Positions 1 to 11,409 are shown, counted from the first letter of the stretch. The stretch is 64,000 nucleotides of DNA from Prorocentrum cordatum (GCA_963575745.1 CAUYUJ010015845.1:110545-174544), one strand, 5' to 3'. Notes: generated by a model not told the origin, from the letters alone. Numbers and translations are program-made.

Positions 1-1169
1 GCAACCAGACATAACACGACATCCATCCAGGGCGACAAGTTGCCACGATGGACCCCAAGAAGGGCCCGGGGACTCCTGATCGGGATCGGGGCGCACGCGA
101 CGGAGTCAGCGCTGGCGGGGCTCCGCCACTCCTCTCTGGTGCCTCCTGGCTGGCGCAGGTTCAGGGGAGGCGCGGAGCTCCCCCCCCATTCTCGGTCGGC
201 CTCGGGGGTTCGCGGCGTGGCCTCTCGGCCGAGCCGGTCAGCGCTGGCCCTTGTCAGCGCAACGCCTTCCCGAATGAAGAAAAATTATCCAGGAGGAAAC
301 GTGTATTGTAGATTCGGTCATCGACGACCGTCGCAGTCCACCAAAGACCGTCAGAGGACCGCCGAAGACTGTTCGAAGACCGCCGAAGATCGCCGAAAAC
401 GGTGGGGTAACAAGGGGACCATGGTCGAACATGTAAAGTTCTGGAGGTTGTGGGCCGTTTTCGGATTTCGGGGTCCTTCCATGGCCTGGGGTCGATCAGA
501 AGACGGCTCGGGATGGAACGACTGATCTCAGAAAAGTTGGGGCCCAGACCCCGTTTCCACCAGAACCTTTTCCCCCTCATGGTGATAACGATTGGCTCTC
601 TTCTGCATCCAGCTGGTTGCCGCCGTGGTCGTCGTCGTCCTCCTCAGGCTCAACTCGTCCCCAATGGGCTGAGGGCAGGTGCTATGGGGAAGGGCAAGCA
701 GAAGGGATGGAGGCCGCCCAAGGACGACGGCGGAGCGCTCGGGATGCTTTTCGGTGGCCCCGCCCCCCCTCTTCGGTCTCGCCTCTCGCTGTCCCCGCGG
801 AGCTTGCCCGCGCTGCGCGTGCTGCACCGTGCGTGAGCCGCCAGTGCCCTGCGGCCTCGGCGCTCGAAGGGTCCAGGGTTCGAGGTGCCCGCCTGCCACC
901 TCCGCCCCACCTCGCTCGCTCTGCCTCCACCTGCTCGTCCCTCCCTCCCTCCCTAGACATGCGGCGTCTGGACTTTTCCAGTGCGCCGTGCCCATGAGTC
1001 CCCACCCTCTCCCCGGGGCCAGTTTTTCGTCCCGAGTCGTTTTGTGGTGGTCCCGAGGCCTGGCGAGGGCCTCCGGAGGCCGAAGAAAATGACCAGCATC
1101 TTCCCCGCGCGATGTCAGTCACGACGCGGGCATGTCCTGGGTCCCTCTCGCTCTCCCGCGCGCGGGCTC
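1..1169. other. GC-rich sequence without a recognisable gene
   Basis: All six frames were considered and no frame shows a known domain. Around 330-405 the short phrase GACCGCCGAAGA recurs imperfectly. The open frames here overlap each other on both strands and owe their length to high GC. I see nothing else of note. Confidence 0.5.
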
Positions 1170-1405
1170 GCTGCCGTCCCCTCTTTCCCTTACTCCACTC
1201 CTCTCTCTCTCCTTACTTCACTCCTCTCTCTCCTTACTTCACTCCTCTCTCTCCTCCTCCTCCTCCTCCTCCTCCTCCTCCTCCTCCTCCTCCTCCTCCT
1301 CCTCCTCCTCCTCTTTTCTTACTCCTCTTTCCCTTATTTCCCTCTTTCCCGTACTCCTCCGGCCCTCTCTCCCCTCTTTCCCTTACTCCACTCTCCTCTC
1401 TCTCT
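1170..1405. repeat. Pyrimidine tract with (CTC)n core
   Basis: The segment is almost pure C and T on the plus strand. A core of about 21 perfect TCC units lies at 1251-1313, flanked by imperfect repeats of CTTACTCCACTCCTCTCTC. Overlapping poly-Pro, poly-Ser, poly-Leu and poly-Gly frames across it are translation artefacts of the microsatellite. Confidence 0.9.
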
Positions 1406-2632
1406 CCTTGGCTGGGAGGCCTTGCGCACCCAGGGTCGCTACCCCATGCGTGGCCGTCCGAAATCGCATGGAGCGAGGGCGACCCTTCTGCCGTCTGAGA
1501 GTCTGCGCTCCCAGACTCAGGTGAGGGCGAGATGAGACGACAGGAGTTGGCCTTCGGGGGGGCCCTCGTCGCCAAAGCTGAGCGCAGCCAGGACACTTTG
1601 TACGTTTGGATCCTGGGAGGGGTCCGGGGACCGATTTTGAGCTGCCGCTGTCGCAACTCGCCCTCCTCCGAGGCTTTTCACCATTTAATGCAAACAGTGG
1701 CCGGGTATCGATCGTTGCAGCAGTGCGTCCGGGAGTTTGTAAGCACATCACTAGAAGCTACATCAATGCCATCATCAATACAGCCTGTGCAGTGGGACTC
1801 ATAGAGGCAGTGTTACCAGCCGTCTCAGTGACCGTAACGCTGGTTGCAGCATGACTTGTGAACATCGTGACGACACTATCAGTATCAGTAGCGTCCTTGC
1901 ATGCACTCATGCGATTAGAACAAAATGTTTGGCAGTTCAATCAGTGGAGACATCACTGACGTTCCAACTATCACCATCAGCTGTACGAGCCCAATCGATC
2001 TCGGTAGTCGCACCAGTGCTAATAGCAGCCGAAGGATCGAAGACGCTTAATAGTAGTCGAACCACAGCCGCCCCTTGCCTTTGTGGAAACGCCTATGTGG
2101 CCAAACGTTGGGCCGATGTCTGGCCAAACTATTGAACAATGTGTTTCAGCCGTTGTGGGCTCCCTTGGAGGAACACTTGGGGGAGGACGAGAGGAGGAGG
2201 GGGAGGAGAAGGAAATTTTGGTTTGAGGTTGGTCCTCCTCCAGCCCACTGGTGTTGGCAAACTGGTGGCGAGCCAGCCTGCCCCGCACTTCACGTGAGTC
2301 GCACAATTGAACATCTGCAAAAATCATGAGAGTTCAAGCATGACAAACGTGTCGAGGTCGAGGGGTGGTCCCAGGCTTTTTGGGATGGAGCCGCTGCTTC
2401 ATCTCCGCTCATGTATTGTTCTGCCAGACGACTTTGTTGGGTTGCGCATTGCTTGCCGGGGGTAGCCACACGGCCCCCCGACGTGTGATAACCGCACCTG
2501 TGGCAAACACAAAGAAACGAACCGTTCGAGCAATCGAGCACGACCGTGCGGTGTCCGTGACTTTGAGGGCAACGGGGTGGACACGCACGGGATTTGAGCA
2601 CGACCCTCCCTGCGGCTCGACCAAGTGGGCGT
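1406..2632. other. Unassigned sequence, locally lower GC
   Basis: No gene is recognised. The part at about 1740-2070 is less GC-rich than its surroundings and contains many short direct repeats of ATCA/GTCA type. It has frames that look slightly less random, for example a plus-strand hydrophobic stretch near 1755-1850, but every frame is stopped within about 100 codons. Confidence 0.4.
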
Positions 2633-3240
2633 CAGGAGGAGGAGGAGGAGGAGGCCTCTTTGGGCCATTTGGAGGCCTCTGATGGGCCCCCTCGGAGGCA
2701 TTCTGATTTGAGAGGCCTCTTGGGTGCCTGCCAGGGCTTCTAAGGAGCCTCTTGAACTTCGGAGGCCGTCTTGGAGGCCTCACTGGGTCGTCTCGGGGCC
2801 CTCTTGAGGCGATGTATGGCTGTCTCGAAGGTATGTGATGCCATCTTGGGGGCGTTTTGGGCCGTCGTGGGGCCTCTCTGCCCGTCTGTTATCTTGGAGG
2901 CCTTCGGGGTCGCCTTCGGCTGCCGGAAGGTCGAAAAGGCGTGAACGCGATAGAACACCAGCGGAACATCGATGGTAGATGTCCTCTGGGAGCTCTCTTC
3001 GGCCGATTGGAGGTCATATTGTGCTGTCTTGGAGTCATATTGGGCCGTCTTTGTAGCATATTGTGCCCTCTTGTGGCCATATCTACCGTCTTGGGGACTA
3101 TCTTGGGACATTCTGGCCGTCGTGGAGGCCATATTGGGCGCCATCTTGAGCGTCTTCGAGGTGGATAATGCCAGGAGTCATCTTGAACGTCTCGGAGCCA
3201 ACTTGGGAGCCATCTTGCGCATCTTGAGCCTTAGTTGTTC
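2633..3240. repeat. GGCCTCTTGGGG-type degenerate tandem repeat, locus 1
   Basis: A (GGA)n tract at 2634-2653 runs straight into a degenerate repeat built on GGCCTCTTGGG / GCCGTCTTGGG with a period of about 10-13 bases. The block is split by a non-repetitive spacer around 2925-2985 and then resumes. The same block-spacer-block plan recurs at 5.9-7.1, 11.0-11.3, 28.3-28.9, 33.6-33.85, 48.3-48.9 and 56.05-56.6 kb. Confidence 0.8.
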
Positions 3241-3790
3241 CAGCCATCCTGTGGTGTTGGGCCTTCGTTTTGAAGAGAGAACGCCCCGCGTTCCTCACTC
3301 CCTCCTCTTTCCTCTTCATCCCTCCTCAAACTACTGCCTCAGCCCTCCGCATGCCAAGCATGTCGGCACACCCCTCACACGTTTCGTGGCCCCATAGGGA
3401 GCTCCACCGATTGCCCTAGTGGCTGCACTCGAATGGCACCGTCGCACCCGTTTCGGCACACCCCGCATGCGTTTTGTGGCCCCATAGGGAGCTCCACCAA
3501 AGGCCCCAGTGGTTGCGCTCGCATGGCACCACCGCGCCCACTGCGGCACACCCCTCACGCGCTTCGCGTCCCCATGTGGGAGGTCCACCGGGGGTCTCAG
3601 TTTCTCCGCTCGCACCTCCGCACCCATTTCCGCACACCACTCGCGCATTTCGTGGTCCCACAGGGAGCTCCACCTAAGGCACCAGTGGCTGCGCGCGCAT
3701 GGCACCACCGCGCCCGTTTCGGCACACCCCTCACACGGCTCGTTGTTTCACAGGGGGCGCCACCGAGGGCCTTAGTGGATGTGCTCGCAC
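3220..3790 (-). repeat. Inverted, diverged copy of the 90-bp satellite and its border
   Basis: Read on the minus strand, 3345-3790 carries about five units of the same 90-bp repeat that forms the long arrays at 46.5-47.8 and 54.3-55.5 kb (landmarks GGAGCTCCCTATGGGGCC and GTGTGAGGGGTGTGCCGAAA). The border at 3220-3345 also matches the sequence that ends those arrays, which includes a phrase close to TTCAAAACGAGGGCCGAACA. This is an older, inverted member of the family. Confidence 0.75.
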
Positions 3791-3983
3791 ACCACCACCG
3801 CCACAGGCCGCGGCCAAGGCCGCGCCGAGTTTTTGCGGGGGGCGTGCTGCGTGGCCGGGGATCCGCGCGTGGCGGGGCCTCCCGGGCCGTCGTGGGCCGT
3901 CTCGTGGGACCCTCTCGTGCCGTCATCGTGGGTGCATCTCGGGCCGCCTGGGGGCGGAGGCCATCGTCGCCGCCCTGGGAGCC

Positions 3984-4151
3984 ACTGCTTACCAGCCTGG
4001 AGCATATCCCTATCCCTATGCTGGGCATCCCCTCATCACGATGCCAATCTTAGGGTTTCACTTTTTTTTTGAGGGCGAATCCATGAGATTGTCATCGCCT
4101 TTTGGCGTGTCAATCTTAGGGATAGGGATACGTTCGAGGCTGGTAATCAGT
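3984..4151. mobile_element. MITE-like element of 168 bp with TATCCC-bearing inverted ends
   Basis: The left end (3984-4019) and the reverse complement of the right end (4116-4151) align over about 36 bases with a few mismatches. Both read ACTG-TTACCAGCCT and then TATCCCTATCCCTA. The interior is AT-richer, holds a run of nine T, and repeats the phrase CAATCTTAGGG. This is the structure of a small non-autonomous inverted-repeat element; no transposase is present. A foldback sequence created by another route cannot be excluded. Confidence 0.55.
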
Positions 4152-5540
4152 GCAGATCCCCGAGGGCATTTGTTCCCGCGACCCCCGGACCGCTGCCAAC
4201 TCGCCTGCTGAGTCTTCCTTTTGAGCTTGTTCCCCGCAGCAGCGTAGACGACGTTCGGGGAACGCCCGCGGACGTGACGCCGCGATCAGGCCCAGTCGAC
4301 CCATGTCGTCATCTTTATCCTCCGCTCCCTTTTTGGCCAGAGCCTGCTCGCGCATAGCGGTCTGCCCAGTCGAGGCTGTGGCCACCCGCCGAGGAGGACG
4401 CGGAACACGGGCCGACCTGCTGCATGCACCGCCGGCGCCCTGCTCAAGAGCTGCGCGGACGACCATCACGGCTTCAGGTTGATGGGGGCGAGCTTCGGGG
4501 ACCGAGGTCATGCATCCTTGGCATCCCGACCGCATTCCTGGGAGTTTCTGGTTGATGGAATGGTTCGCGCCTATGTCGCGACCATCGAGGCGAGCGGGGA
4601 AATAGCGCAAAATAGAGTTGCAATGCCGGGCGCGTGTGCCACAACATGGGGAAGTGTTCCCATATCGTTGACGAATCCGATCGTGCGTGGGCAGACGGGT
4701 ACAATCGGATCCACACAGGACACATCAAGCAATGTACGAGTTGCAGGAGGCAGCGATATGCAAGACTTGCGATGGGGCTTGCGACTTCGGGGATCGTAGA
4801 TCCATTAAGACGTACGCCGTTCGCGGTTCTGACGTACCACAGGTTGCCTTCGACAAGGACGCTTTGACCTACCACGGTGCTGTCTTACCAGTTTCACGCT
4901 TGCGCGCGAAGCGCATGCAAGCATGAGGGCGCTGGAAAGATGACCTCCAGCGGATGCCTTAACCAAACTGAAGGGCCGAAACGAGCGGCATGACGTCTGT
5001 TCCGCAGCACGAAGAGGAAGAGCATCAGGAGACCGAGCCCGAAGGCGGATAATATCCGGAGAGGCTGTGCCATCATTGCGAGAAGGAAGACGAAAACAAT
5101 TGTTGGCCTGAAAAATAAATTACAATTGCGGGCGGCCGCGGCGAGTGTTTTTTCGCAACCTGGGGCGCACGCGGCCACCGATGGGTGGTGCTGTAGCAGC
5201 AAGGCCACGCCTGGCCGCTGCGCCGATGCGCCGCCAGCGCCAGAAGCTTGGCGCGCGAGGGTTCAGGCCCACGCGCTCGGAACTGTTCCGAAAGTTCGGG
5301 AAACCCGTGAACTAGCGACGGCCATCCCTAGTGCGCTGCAAGTTGCTTACTGCGCTTCGCGCGTTGCTCATGTGGCCATTAAAAAGTTGTTGAAGATTGT
5401 TGGGCGTGGGTCATTTACTGTAACTTGCTCCCAGGAGCCGCGTATAATGCTCTGGGTAACGCTTGGGGCGGACGAAAATGTGAGTGGGGAGAAGAAACAA
5501 GGAGGACGGGCGAGAGAGAGGGGGGAGGGACGGTACTGTG
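4152..5540. other. Unassigned sequence between repeats
   Basis: No gene is recognised. Several frames of 75-135 codons overlap on both strands near 4474-4926, and none shows a domain. A plus-strand stretch near 4745-4923 ending at a TGA (with the Cys pair CKTCDGAC) could be a decayed exon. GC falls near 5080-5130. Confidence 0.35.
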
Positions 5541-5875
5541 AGGAGGATGAGGAAGAGGATGACGAGGAGGAGTGGCGGGCAGGAGGGGGGGGGACGAGGG
5601 GGGGGGAAGAGGAGGAGGAGGAGGAGGAGGCGGAGGAGGAGGAGGAGGAGGAGGAGGAGGAGGTGGAGGACGACGGCGACGACGACGAGGACGACGAGGA
5701 CGACGAGGACGACGAGGACGACGAGGACGAGGAGGAGGAGGATGAGAAGGAGAAGGAGGAGGAGGAGGGGGAGGAGGAGGAAGAGCAGGAGGAGGAGGAG
5801 GAGGAGGAAGAGGAGGAGGAGGAGATGGAGGAGGAGGAGGAGGAGGAGGAGGAGGAGGAAGAGCTGGGGGAACGG
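5541..5875. repeat. Purine (GAG)n/(GAC)n microsatellite
   Basis: Nearly pure (GAG)n on the plus strand with a (GACGAC) segment around 5670-5740. It generates poly-Glu and poly-Asp frames on the plus strand and poly-Ser, poly-Leu and poly-Pro frames on the minus strand. The right end passes without a gap into a GGCCTCTTGGGG block. Confidence 0.9.
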
Positions 5876-7150
5876 GGGGGAGGAGGCCTCCCAGGAACCT
5901 CCTGGGGCACTCTTGGGGACTCCTGGGTTCCTGCTGGAAGTTTGTGGGGGATCTCTTGGGAGCCTCTTCGGGCCCATCTTGGCCATGTTGGAGGCCTCTT
6001 GGCCCCCCTTCGGCCGCCGGTGGCATCAATCACGCAGCGCAGTACAATTCGCTCACACACTTCTGGGACATTGTGGTTGTTGCCTCTTGGGTGTCATCTG
6101 GAGGGCCTCCAGGAGCTCTGTGGGGCCGTCCTGTGTGCTTGTTGTATAAAGGCCGTCCGAACCCTGCTTGGGGCCATCGTGGGCCGACTTGGGGACATTT
6201 TGGGCGAAGTTGGAGGACTATTGCACCCGTCTGGGGCTGTCTGAAAGTTGCCATGTTGGAGGCCATCTTTGCCGTCTTGGAGCCCTGTCGGGGCCGTGGA
6301 GCCAGTTTGGAGCTTCTTTTGAACGCTCTTGGAGCCATCCTTGGAGCATTGGGGGCCGTCTTGGTGGTCCGAGTGAAAGCCAAAAGTGAGAGAACACACG
6401 AAACACCCAAAAAGGAAATTCATGATTTTGTCATTTTCGGGCCGTCGTGGGGGGAACTCATAGAGGCATTTCGGGACGTGGACGCCTCTTAGGGGCCTCT
6501 TGGGCAGTTTCGGGCCATTTGTGGGCCGTGTTGCATACATGTTGGGCCGTTTGGGAGACATGTCGGGCCCATCGTGGGTTCTTCTGGGGCCACTGCAGCC
6601 TGCTTGGAAACCATCCTGACCGTATTGAAAGTCATGTTGGGCCGTCTGGAGCGGAAAAACCGATGACCTGGAGGACCAACGCTACCTAAACATCGGACGC
6701 CGTGCATCCATGTGGCAAGCCACGGGGGGCGGCGGATCCTATCCCGCCACGGTGCTCGGGAGGCCTATTGGAAGACTCCAGTGGGCCCTTTGGAGACCTG
6801 AGGGTCTCGGGGGCCTCATGGGATCCGCTGGGACCTCTCCAGGGAGCCTGCTGTCACCGTGGCCATGGTAGAGGAAATGTCTCGAAATGTCAGTCCGTGT
6901 TCCCCATCTTGGGGCCATCCTGGGGGCCTCTTGGGGACCTCGGGGGGGGGCATGGGGCGATATGTGTTGCTCCTTGGGTCTTCTTGGATGCTCTTCATAT
7001 TGAAATGGCGTGCATGCGACAATTATGCAGCACCTGGTATTGTCATGTTTTTGGGCCTCTTGTGCTGGCCCCAGAGGCTCCCAAGACAGCCAAAGTGGCC
7101 CCAAAGAGGGTTCCAGGACGGGCGCTGGGACCATGTTGAGCAATGTCGTA
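5876..7150. repeat. GGCCTCTTGGGG-type degenerate tandem repeat, locus 2
   Basis: This is the longest stretch of the family in the window. Repeat blocks built on GGCCTCTTGGG, GCCGTCTTGGG and GGCCATCTTGG alternate with AT-richer spacers at about 6000-6075, 6380-6440 and 6655-6720. Overlapping frames rich in Gly, Pro, Ala, Ser and Trp are by-products. Confidence 0.75.
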
Positions 7151-7286
7151 CGTCTGGATTGTAGACGCTTCCGAGGCCCCGGGGGGGAAGTCACGAGCGG
7201 GAGGAGGGGGGAGACACCGCCCAGGGGCACCCGAAGGGAGGTGTGGGCACTCCACTCGGTGCTTACGTCACGCTGGCGCATCAATC

Positions 7287-7287
<1 letters not shown>

Positions 7288-7323
<36 letters not shown>
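7288..7323 (+). repeat. Perfect (CAG)12
   Basis: Twelve uninterrupted CAG units. One frame would read poly-Gln (residues 13-24 of a 69-codon open frame) and another poly-Ser. I do not see a supported gene around it. Confidence 0.95.
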
Positions 7324-7325
<2 letters not shown>

Positions 7326-7736
7326 CCTGCAAGCACGATCACAATTGTTAGTTGTTTTACGCATGCCGACGCATGTGCAGTGGTGCGCTCGGTTCTTGCA
7401 TCATTTGAACTGCCCTTGTGATTCGGTCGAATTTGCGTGTGCGCGTCAGTGATATCCCAACACGCTCAGACGGCCTCCCCTGTTCGTCTGAGGCCTCATG
7501 CATCTGTGCCTTTGTCCGTTGTCGCAGTAGTTCGCCATGCTGCACGGCATCGTGTTGCGCGCACCACTGACTGCAACAAAACGTAGGCGTTTCCCTGAAC
7601 AGCTTGTCTGCATGGTCTCCAGATGTCTTCCTACGGAATGAGAAGATAGGTGGCCTGCCGGCTCCAGAACCGGCCGGGCGACGTTGGCCCCTATTGGCCA
7701 CCGTTGTCGTATCCCTATCCGTATCCTTATCTGTGT

Positions 7737-7842
7737 TCTAGACGCTCAGCGTAACCCCCCACCAGCCCATCCAGAAACGAGGCCCTGACGAGATGTCCTG
7801 AGCGGAGGAGCGTGCAGTGGACTAAAGGACAGGGCAAGACAT
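7737..7842 (+). repeat. Short dispersed repeat, copy 1
   Basis: TCTAGACG, GCGTAACCCC and CATCCAGAAACGA occur in this order here and again at 13785-13903. The similarity extends to a shared AAGACATC near the end. Both copies lack coding features. The element type is unknown. Confidence 0.55.
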
Positions 7843-7857
7843 CATATCCCAAGACGG

Positions 7858-8037
7858 GGAAGGATGGAGGAGGAGTCGGAGGAGGACCTGGAGCAGGAGC
7901 AGGAGGAGGAGGAGGAGTGAGAGGGGGAGGGGGAGCAGGGAGGAGGAAGGAGGAGGAATAGGCAGATGAGAGACAGGAGGAGGACGAGAAGAAGTTGGGG
8001 GAGGATGACGAGGAGGAAGGGGAGGGGGCCTGTTTCA
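7858..8037. repeat. Purine (GAG)n tract
   Basis: Imperfect GGAGGA repeats mixed with GAC. This tract precedes the conserved cassette at 8038-8820 in the same way as purine tracts precede the related sequence at 27.99 kb and 29.6 kb. Confidence 0.8.
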
Positions 8038-8915
8038 ACCCAAGACTCATCAACGATATTGCAATCAACTCTCCCTCCAAGCTCCTTTTCCATGGGCCCC
8101 TCCAAGGATTCCTTGTCATTGAAGGAAGTGAAGGAAGCGCCCCGTTGGAAAGCAACCGTTTGAAAATCTTCAATTGTGCCAGAGCACCACTCTTGGGACT
8201 TCAGCGACGCGAATCACCGTGACTGTTGCGTCTTGACGATCCTGAATCGTGCCAGAGCACCACGCCTGGGACGTCAACATCACGAATTACCGTAAGTGTT
8301 GCGCCTTGATCGTCCGACATCATGCCAACACACCACCTCTGGGCTGGTAACCGTGAGAATCCTTGACGCCGTTGCAAACTCTTAGAGCGAATGCACGCGG
8401 CCTTAAGGAGAGAGCCATATTGTGAAACGGAACCACCCTCCATCCGTCCAGTTGGTGCATTTTTGAATGACGAAAGTGCGCGGTGCTGAGGCGAGAGCCA
8501 CATTTTGGAAACGACCCGCCCTCCACCTGTGACACGCTTGCAATGTTTTAAGACGGATGCGCGCGGCGTTAATGCGGTCGCCATATTTTGAAGACGCTTT
8601 CCCCTCAATCGGTCAAACGTCTTGCAATGTTCTAAGACGAATGTGCGCGACGCTAGAGCGAGAGCCGCTTTTTGAAAATCACCCGCCCTCCAGCCGTGAA
8701 GTGCTTGCTAATTCTAAGCTTCAGGATCTTACATAATGAAGAGGTCTCAGGCGAAATGCCCAGACTGCTCTTCCTACTGGCCTCGTGGTGCGACAGGGGG
8801 TAGTTAGTCATAAGGAAAATGACAGGAGGAGGAGGAGGAAGAGGAGGAGGAGGAGGAGGAGGAGGAGGACGGAGGAGGAGGAGGAGGAGGAGGAGGAGGA
8901 GGAGGAGGAGGGCAC
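8038..8915 (+). repeat. Repeat cassette, copy 1 (72-bp repeats, 82-bp repeats, (GGA)n)
   Basis: The order is: a conserved 120-bp lead starting near ATCAACGATATTGCAA; about 2.5 units of a 72-bp repeat (8160-8340; landmarks CGTGCCAGAGCACC and CTTGACGATCCTGAA); about four units of an 82-bp repeat (8385-8720; landmarks CACATTTTGAAAACGACC and GCGAGAGCC); a conserved tail (8730-8820; GGTGCGACAGGG); and (GGA)n at 8821-8912. The same order is found at 29.04-29.60 and 29.60-30.58 kb. Confidence 0.8.
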
Positions 8916-9139
8916 GCGATTCGAATGAGTCCGCCGAGGAAACGAGGGAGCCACGACTGATTAGAGGAAAACGCGGCTACAGTCGGCCCGGATTAGTAGG
9001 TCGACTTTGCCAGCTCAAGGATGCTCTTGTGTCCTGTGCTTCGCGACACGTGCCTTCTGACACTCCTACGGCGATGTGGCCCTCGCAAGGGTCTTGTGTC
9101 CTCTCGCGTGTCCTCTCCAATCAAGGCCGACTGTATCCC
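8916..9139. other. Short unassigned gap
   Basis: Lies between the (GGA)n tract and the 3' end of the minus-strand LINE. A plus-strand frame from 8819 runs through it, but its N-terminal half is only the microsatellite. Confidence 0.4.
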
Positions 9140-9179
9140 GAAGTCGCGTGGGTGTCACCACTTAAGGGAATCCCCGTGC

Positions 9180-9640
9180 GCGGGTGACGCTTGGTCTTAA
9201 GATTTCTTAAGGCCGTGGAACGAAGCCTACTGGTCTCTCAGTCGACGGGGCCATTACAGTGAGCCATCAACACTGGGGACTGGCGGGTGGATGCGAATCC
9301 CCCACAGTTGATACAGTAGACAAATGGGCTTTCGGTGACCATATGGTGTCCCCGAATAAGCTGAAAAAATGGCTCCGAGAAAAAGGACAGAGTATCGGGC
9401 CCACTCGAGAACGCGCTAGACACAGCGGCCCCCCCCACTTCAGCAACCCTGTTGCTTGCGACCGTCCACCCCTGATCGCCAACCGCGGCTCCCAGGACAC
9501 GATCCGCCGCCGCGAGGGCGATCGAGATGGCCTCCTCGTGGGCTGTCGGCAGCGGCGCAGCAGAAGGAGCAGAGGCGGCAGAGTAGGGGAGGCGTGCACG
9601 AGCGCGCGCCATCATTCCCTCCAGGGCCGAGGGCGCACAC
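9180..9640 (-). pseudogene. LINE C-terminal Cys motif remnant
   Basis: Minus-strand frame 9238-9615 ends with HHMVTESPFVYCINCGG, a further Cys and GPVD, then TGA. Beyond the stop the same frame still reads a basic tail (LRNLKTKRHPRTG), so the stop is a late mutation. A CXXC plus basic tail is typical of the end of these LINE proteins. It is in a different frame from the RNase H part. Confidence 0.5.
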
Positions 9641-9989
9641 TCAATGTGCTCCAGTCGCCTCCACCCTGTCTCCGAGCTCGCCGAGGCCAGACAAAGGCCG
9701 CATTTGCCAGCTCGACCCGCGCCGATCCAGCTGGTGGCGTTGCTGCGCGAGCTGTACGGGTGCAGGAGGGGCAGCAGCTCGGGACCTTGTTAGGATGGCC
9801 TCGTGGATGTCATCCATGGTCGAGCCGACTTCCGCCAGCAGCCACGCCAACTGCTTTGGCCTGCTCCTTGGCGCCCGTCCATCCTGGCGCGGAGGGCGCC
9901 GTGGAGGGCTCGGGCAGCGCGTGCAGCTGGGCCCCGGCCTCCGCGGAGAGAACCGCCCATGCATGCACTGCCGTAGAGGTCGCCAATGT

Positions 9990-10849
9990 GGTGCCTGCCG
10001 GCACTCTGCAGGAACAAACATCCCCATCTTTTTGTGCGCTGGGCACCATCCGGGTCGCGGGAGGCCGTCCACCTGCTCGAGCACTCCGCGCCAGGTGTCA
10101 GGATGCTAGCCCCGCGCACTGGCCAGCTCAGGGTCCCAGCTCTCGATCTCGGTGCCCAGGGCCGACAAGTCAGTGACAGCATGGGAGACGTACGGCATCA
10201 GGCGCAGCATCTGCAGGAAAGCCCGGCGCTCCGCACGGCCGACGGCCTGGCGCCGCCCAGGCAGCGCGCCAAACACCGCCCTGACGGGCATGTTGTGGTC
10301 GATCAGCTGCACCACGGCCCAGCCGCAGCGGCAAAGCTCAGGCTACGCGGTGTCGAAGCCCGACCCGTCGTGGTAGGCTATCGTGCTGCGTGAGTTGAGC
10401 GGCGACTCCCAATCGCCCCAGAAATGTACCTCGGCCTCCAGCGCTGCCGGCCTGACCAGCTGTGGGAGGAGCGGCAGGCCGACCACCAACTCGAAGCGGT
10501 CGTAGTCCTGGTGGGCAGTGCCGACCCCAGCGCCATCCTTGATCCTGTCGCGTAGCTTGAGCAGCTTCTCAGGCAGCTCCTCCAGCTTGCCTCCGTCCCC
10601 ATCGTCGACTCGCGTCAAGATGTGCGGGCACTCATAGAACTGATGCCCCTTGGTGCACGGCGCATCGCCTGGGCAGAAAGGGCAGGCCGCCGACGCGAGA
10701 TAGCCCATGGCGTGTCTCTTGACCAGGTCCCAGGAGGCGCCAGCCCAAAGCTTGCGCAGCTGCCCAGCCCGCGCGCCCTTCACCACGGCTTTGGGCGGAG
10801 CCAAAACCCTGCGCAGAGCACGGTGCCACGGCACAGCGTCGGCCGGCAC
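9990..10849 (-). pseudogene. LINE RNase H domain remnant
   Basis: The N-terminal part reads a Cys/His cluster (CPFCPGDAPC, then H and ECPH). This is followed by YHDGSG, which holds the first catalytic Asp of RNase H. The frame stops at a TAG at 10343-10345, just after FDTA. The same frame continues beyond it with CGWAVVQL, the glutamate-bearing helix (GRAERRAFLQML) and VTDLSAL, and is stopped again by a TAG at 10106-10108. Beyond that, WCPAHKK matches the late conserved His region before the frame shifts. RNase H removes the RNA strand during target-primed reverse transcription; this copy cannot make a whole protein. Confidence 0.6.
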
Positions 10850-10916
10850 CTCCTCATGGTGGCTGAGAACTTGCCGATCTTGTTATCGAGCGATCCTTTC
10901 CTTTGGAGGTGTCTGC

Positions 10917-11335
10917 AGCGGAGGAGGAGGAAGAGGAGGAGGAGGAGCTGGAGGGAGGAGGAGGAGGAAGAGGAGGAAGAGGAGGAGGGCGAGCAGAAAG
11001 GCCAGTGGCCTCTTGGATGCCTCTCAGAGTCTTTTCGGATGTCTTTCGAGAGCTTCTTGGAGTCCTCATGGGGCGTTTTGGGAGTCACTTGGCAGTCCCA
11101 GGCGCCTCGTGAGGCGTCTTGGTGCCCCTGGGGGGGCCATTTGGGGTCCCTTGGGGACTCTTTGGGGCCTCTTGGGGCCTCCTGGGCACCCTCGGGAGCC
11201 TCGGGGGCAATCTTGCGGCCATCTTGAAGGACCATCTCAAAGGGCGGGCCGTAGTAGATTAGCGTCACGCCCAGGAGGCCAAATTGGGCCCAAATCATTA
11301 GTAAGATGAATGCCATCTTGGACGCTCCAACGAAA
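10917..11335. repeat. (GAG)n tract plus GGCCTCTTGGGG block, locus 3
   Basis: (GGA)n at about 10917-10990 runs directly into the GGCCTCTTGGGG-type repeat (to about 11335). This is the same microsatellite-to-block junction seen at 2.65, 5.88 and 28.25 kb. Confidence 0.8.
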
Positions 11336-11409
11336 CGCGAACCCACCCCTCCATACCAAGGGGGAGGGGGTAGGGGGACGGGTCAAGCTGCCCACCCGCC
11401 CGCAAGCCG

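Larger units (their letters stand above)
9140..10880 (-). mobile_element. 5'-truncated, decayed LINE (non-LTR retrotransposon), C-terminal half
   Basis: Read on the minus strand the segment shows, in order, a Cys/His cluster, a type-1 RNase H domain and a C-terminal Cys motif (YCINCGG followed about 17 residues later by a further Cys). That is the order at the C-terminus of RNase H-bearing LINEs. Upstream (above 10880) the reverse transcriptase is missing and is replaced by a purine microsatellite, so the copy is 5'-truncated. Two in-frame stops and at least two frame changes show it is dead. I could not identify target-site duplications. Confidence 0.65.

Noticed and set aside
5126-6244. 372-codon plus-strand frame with a long acidic Glu/Asp stretch
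   Set aside because: The acidic part is (GAG)n/(GAC)n and the rest is a GGCCTCTTGGGG block; equally long frames occur opposite.
9259-10176. 305-codon plus-strand frame
   Set aside because: It lies opposite the LINE RNase H and Cys-tail remnants, which have real motifs.
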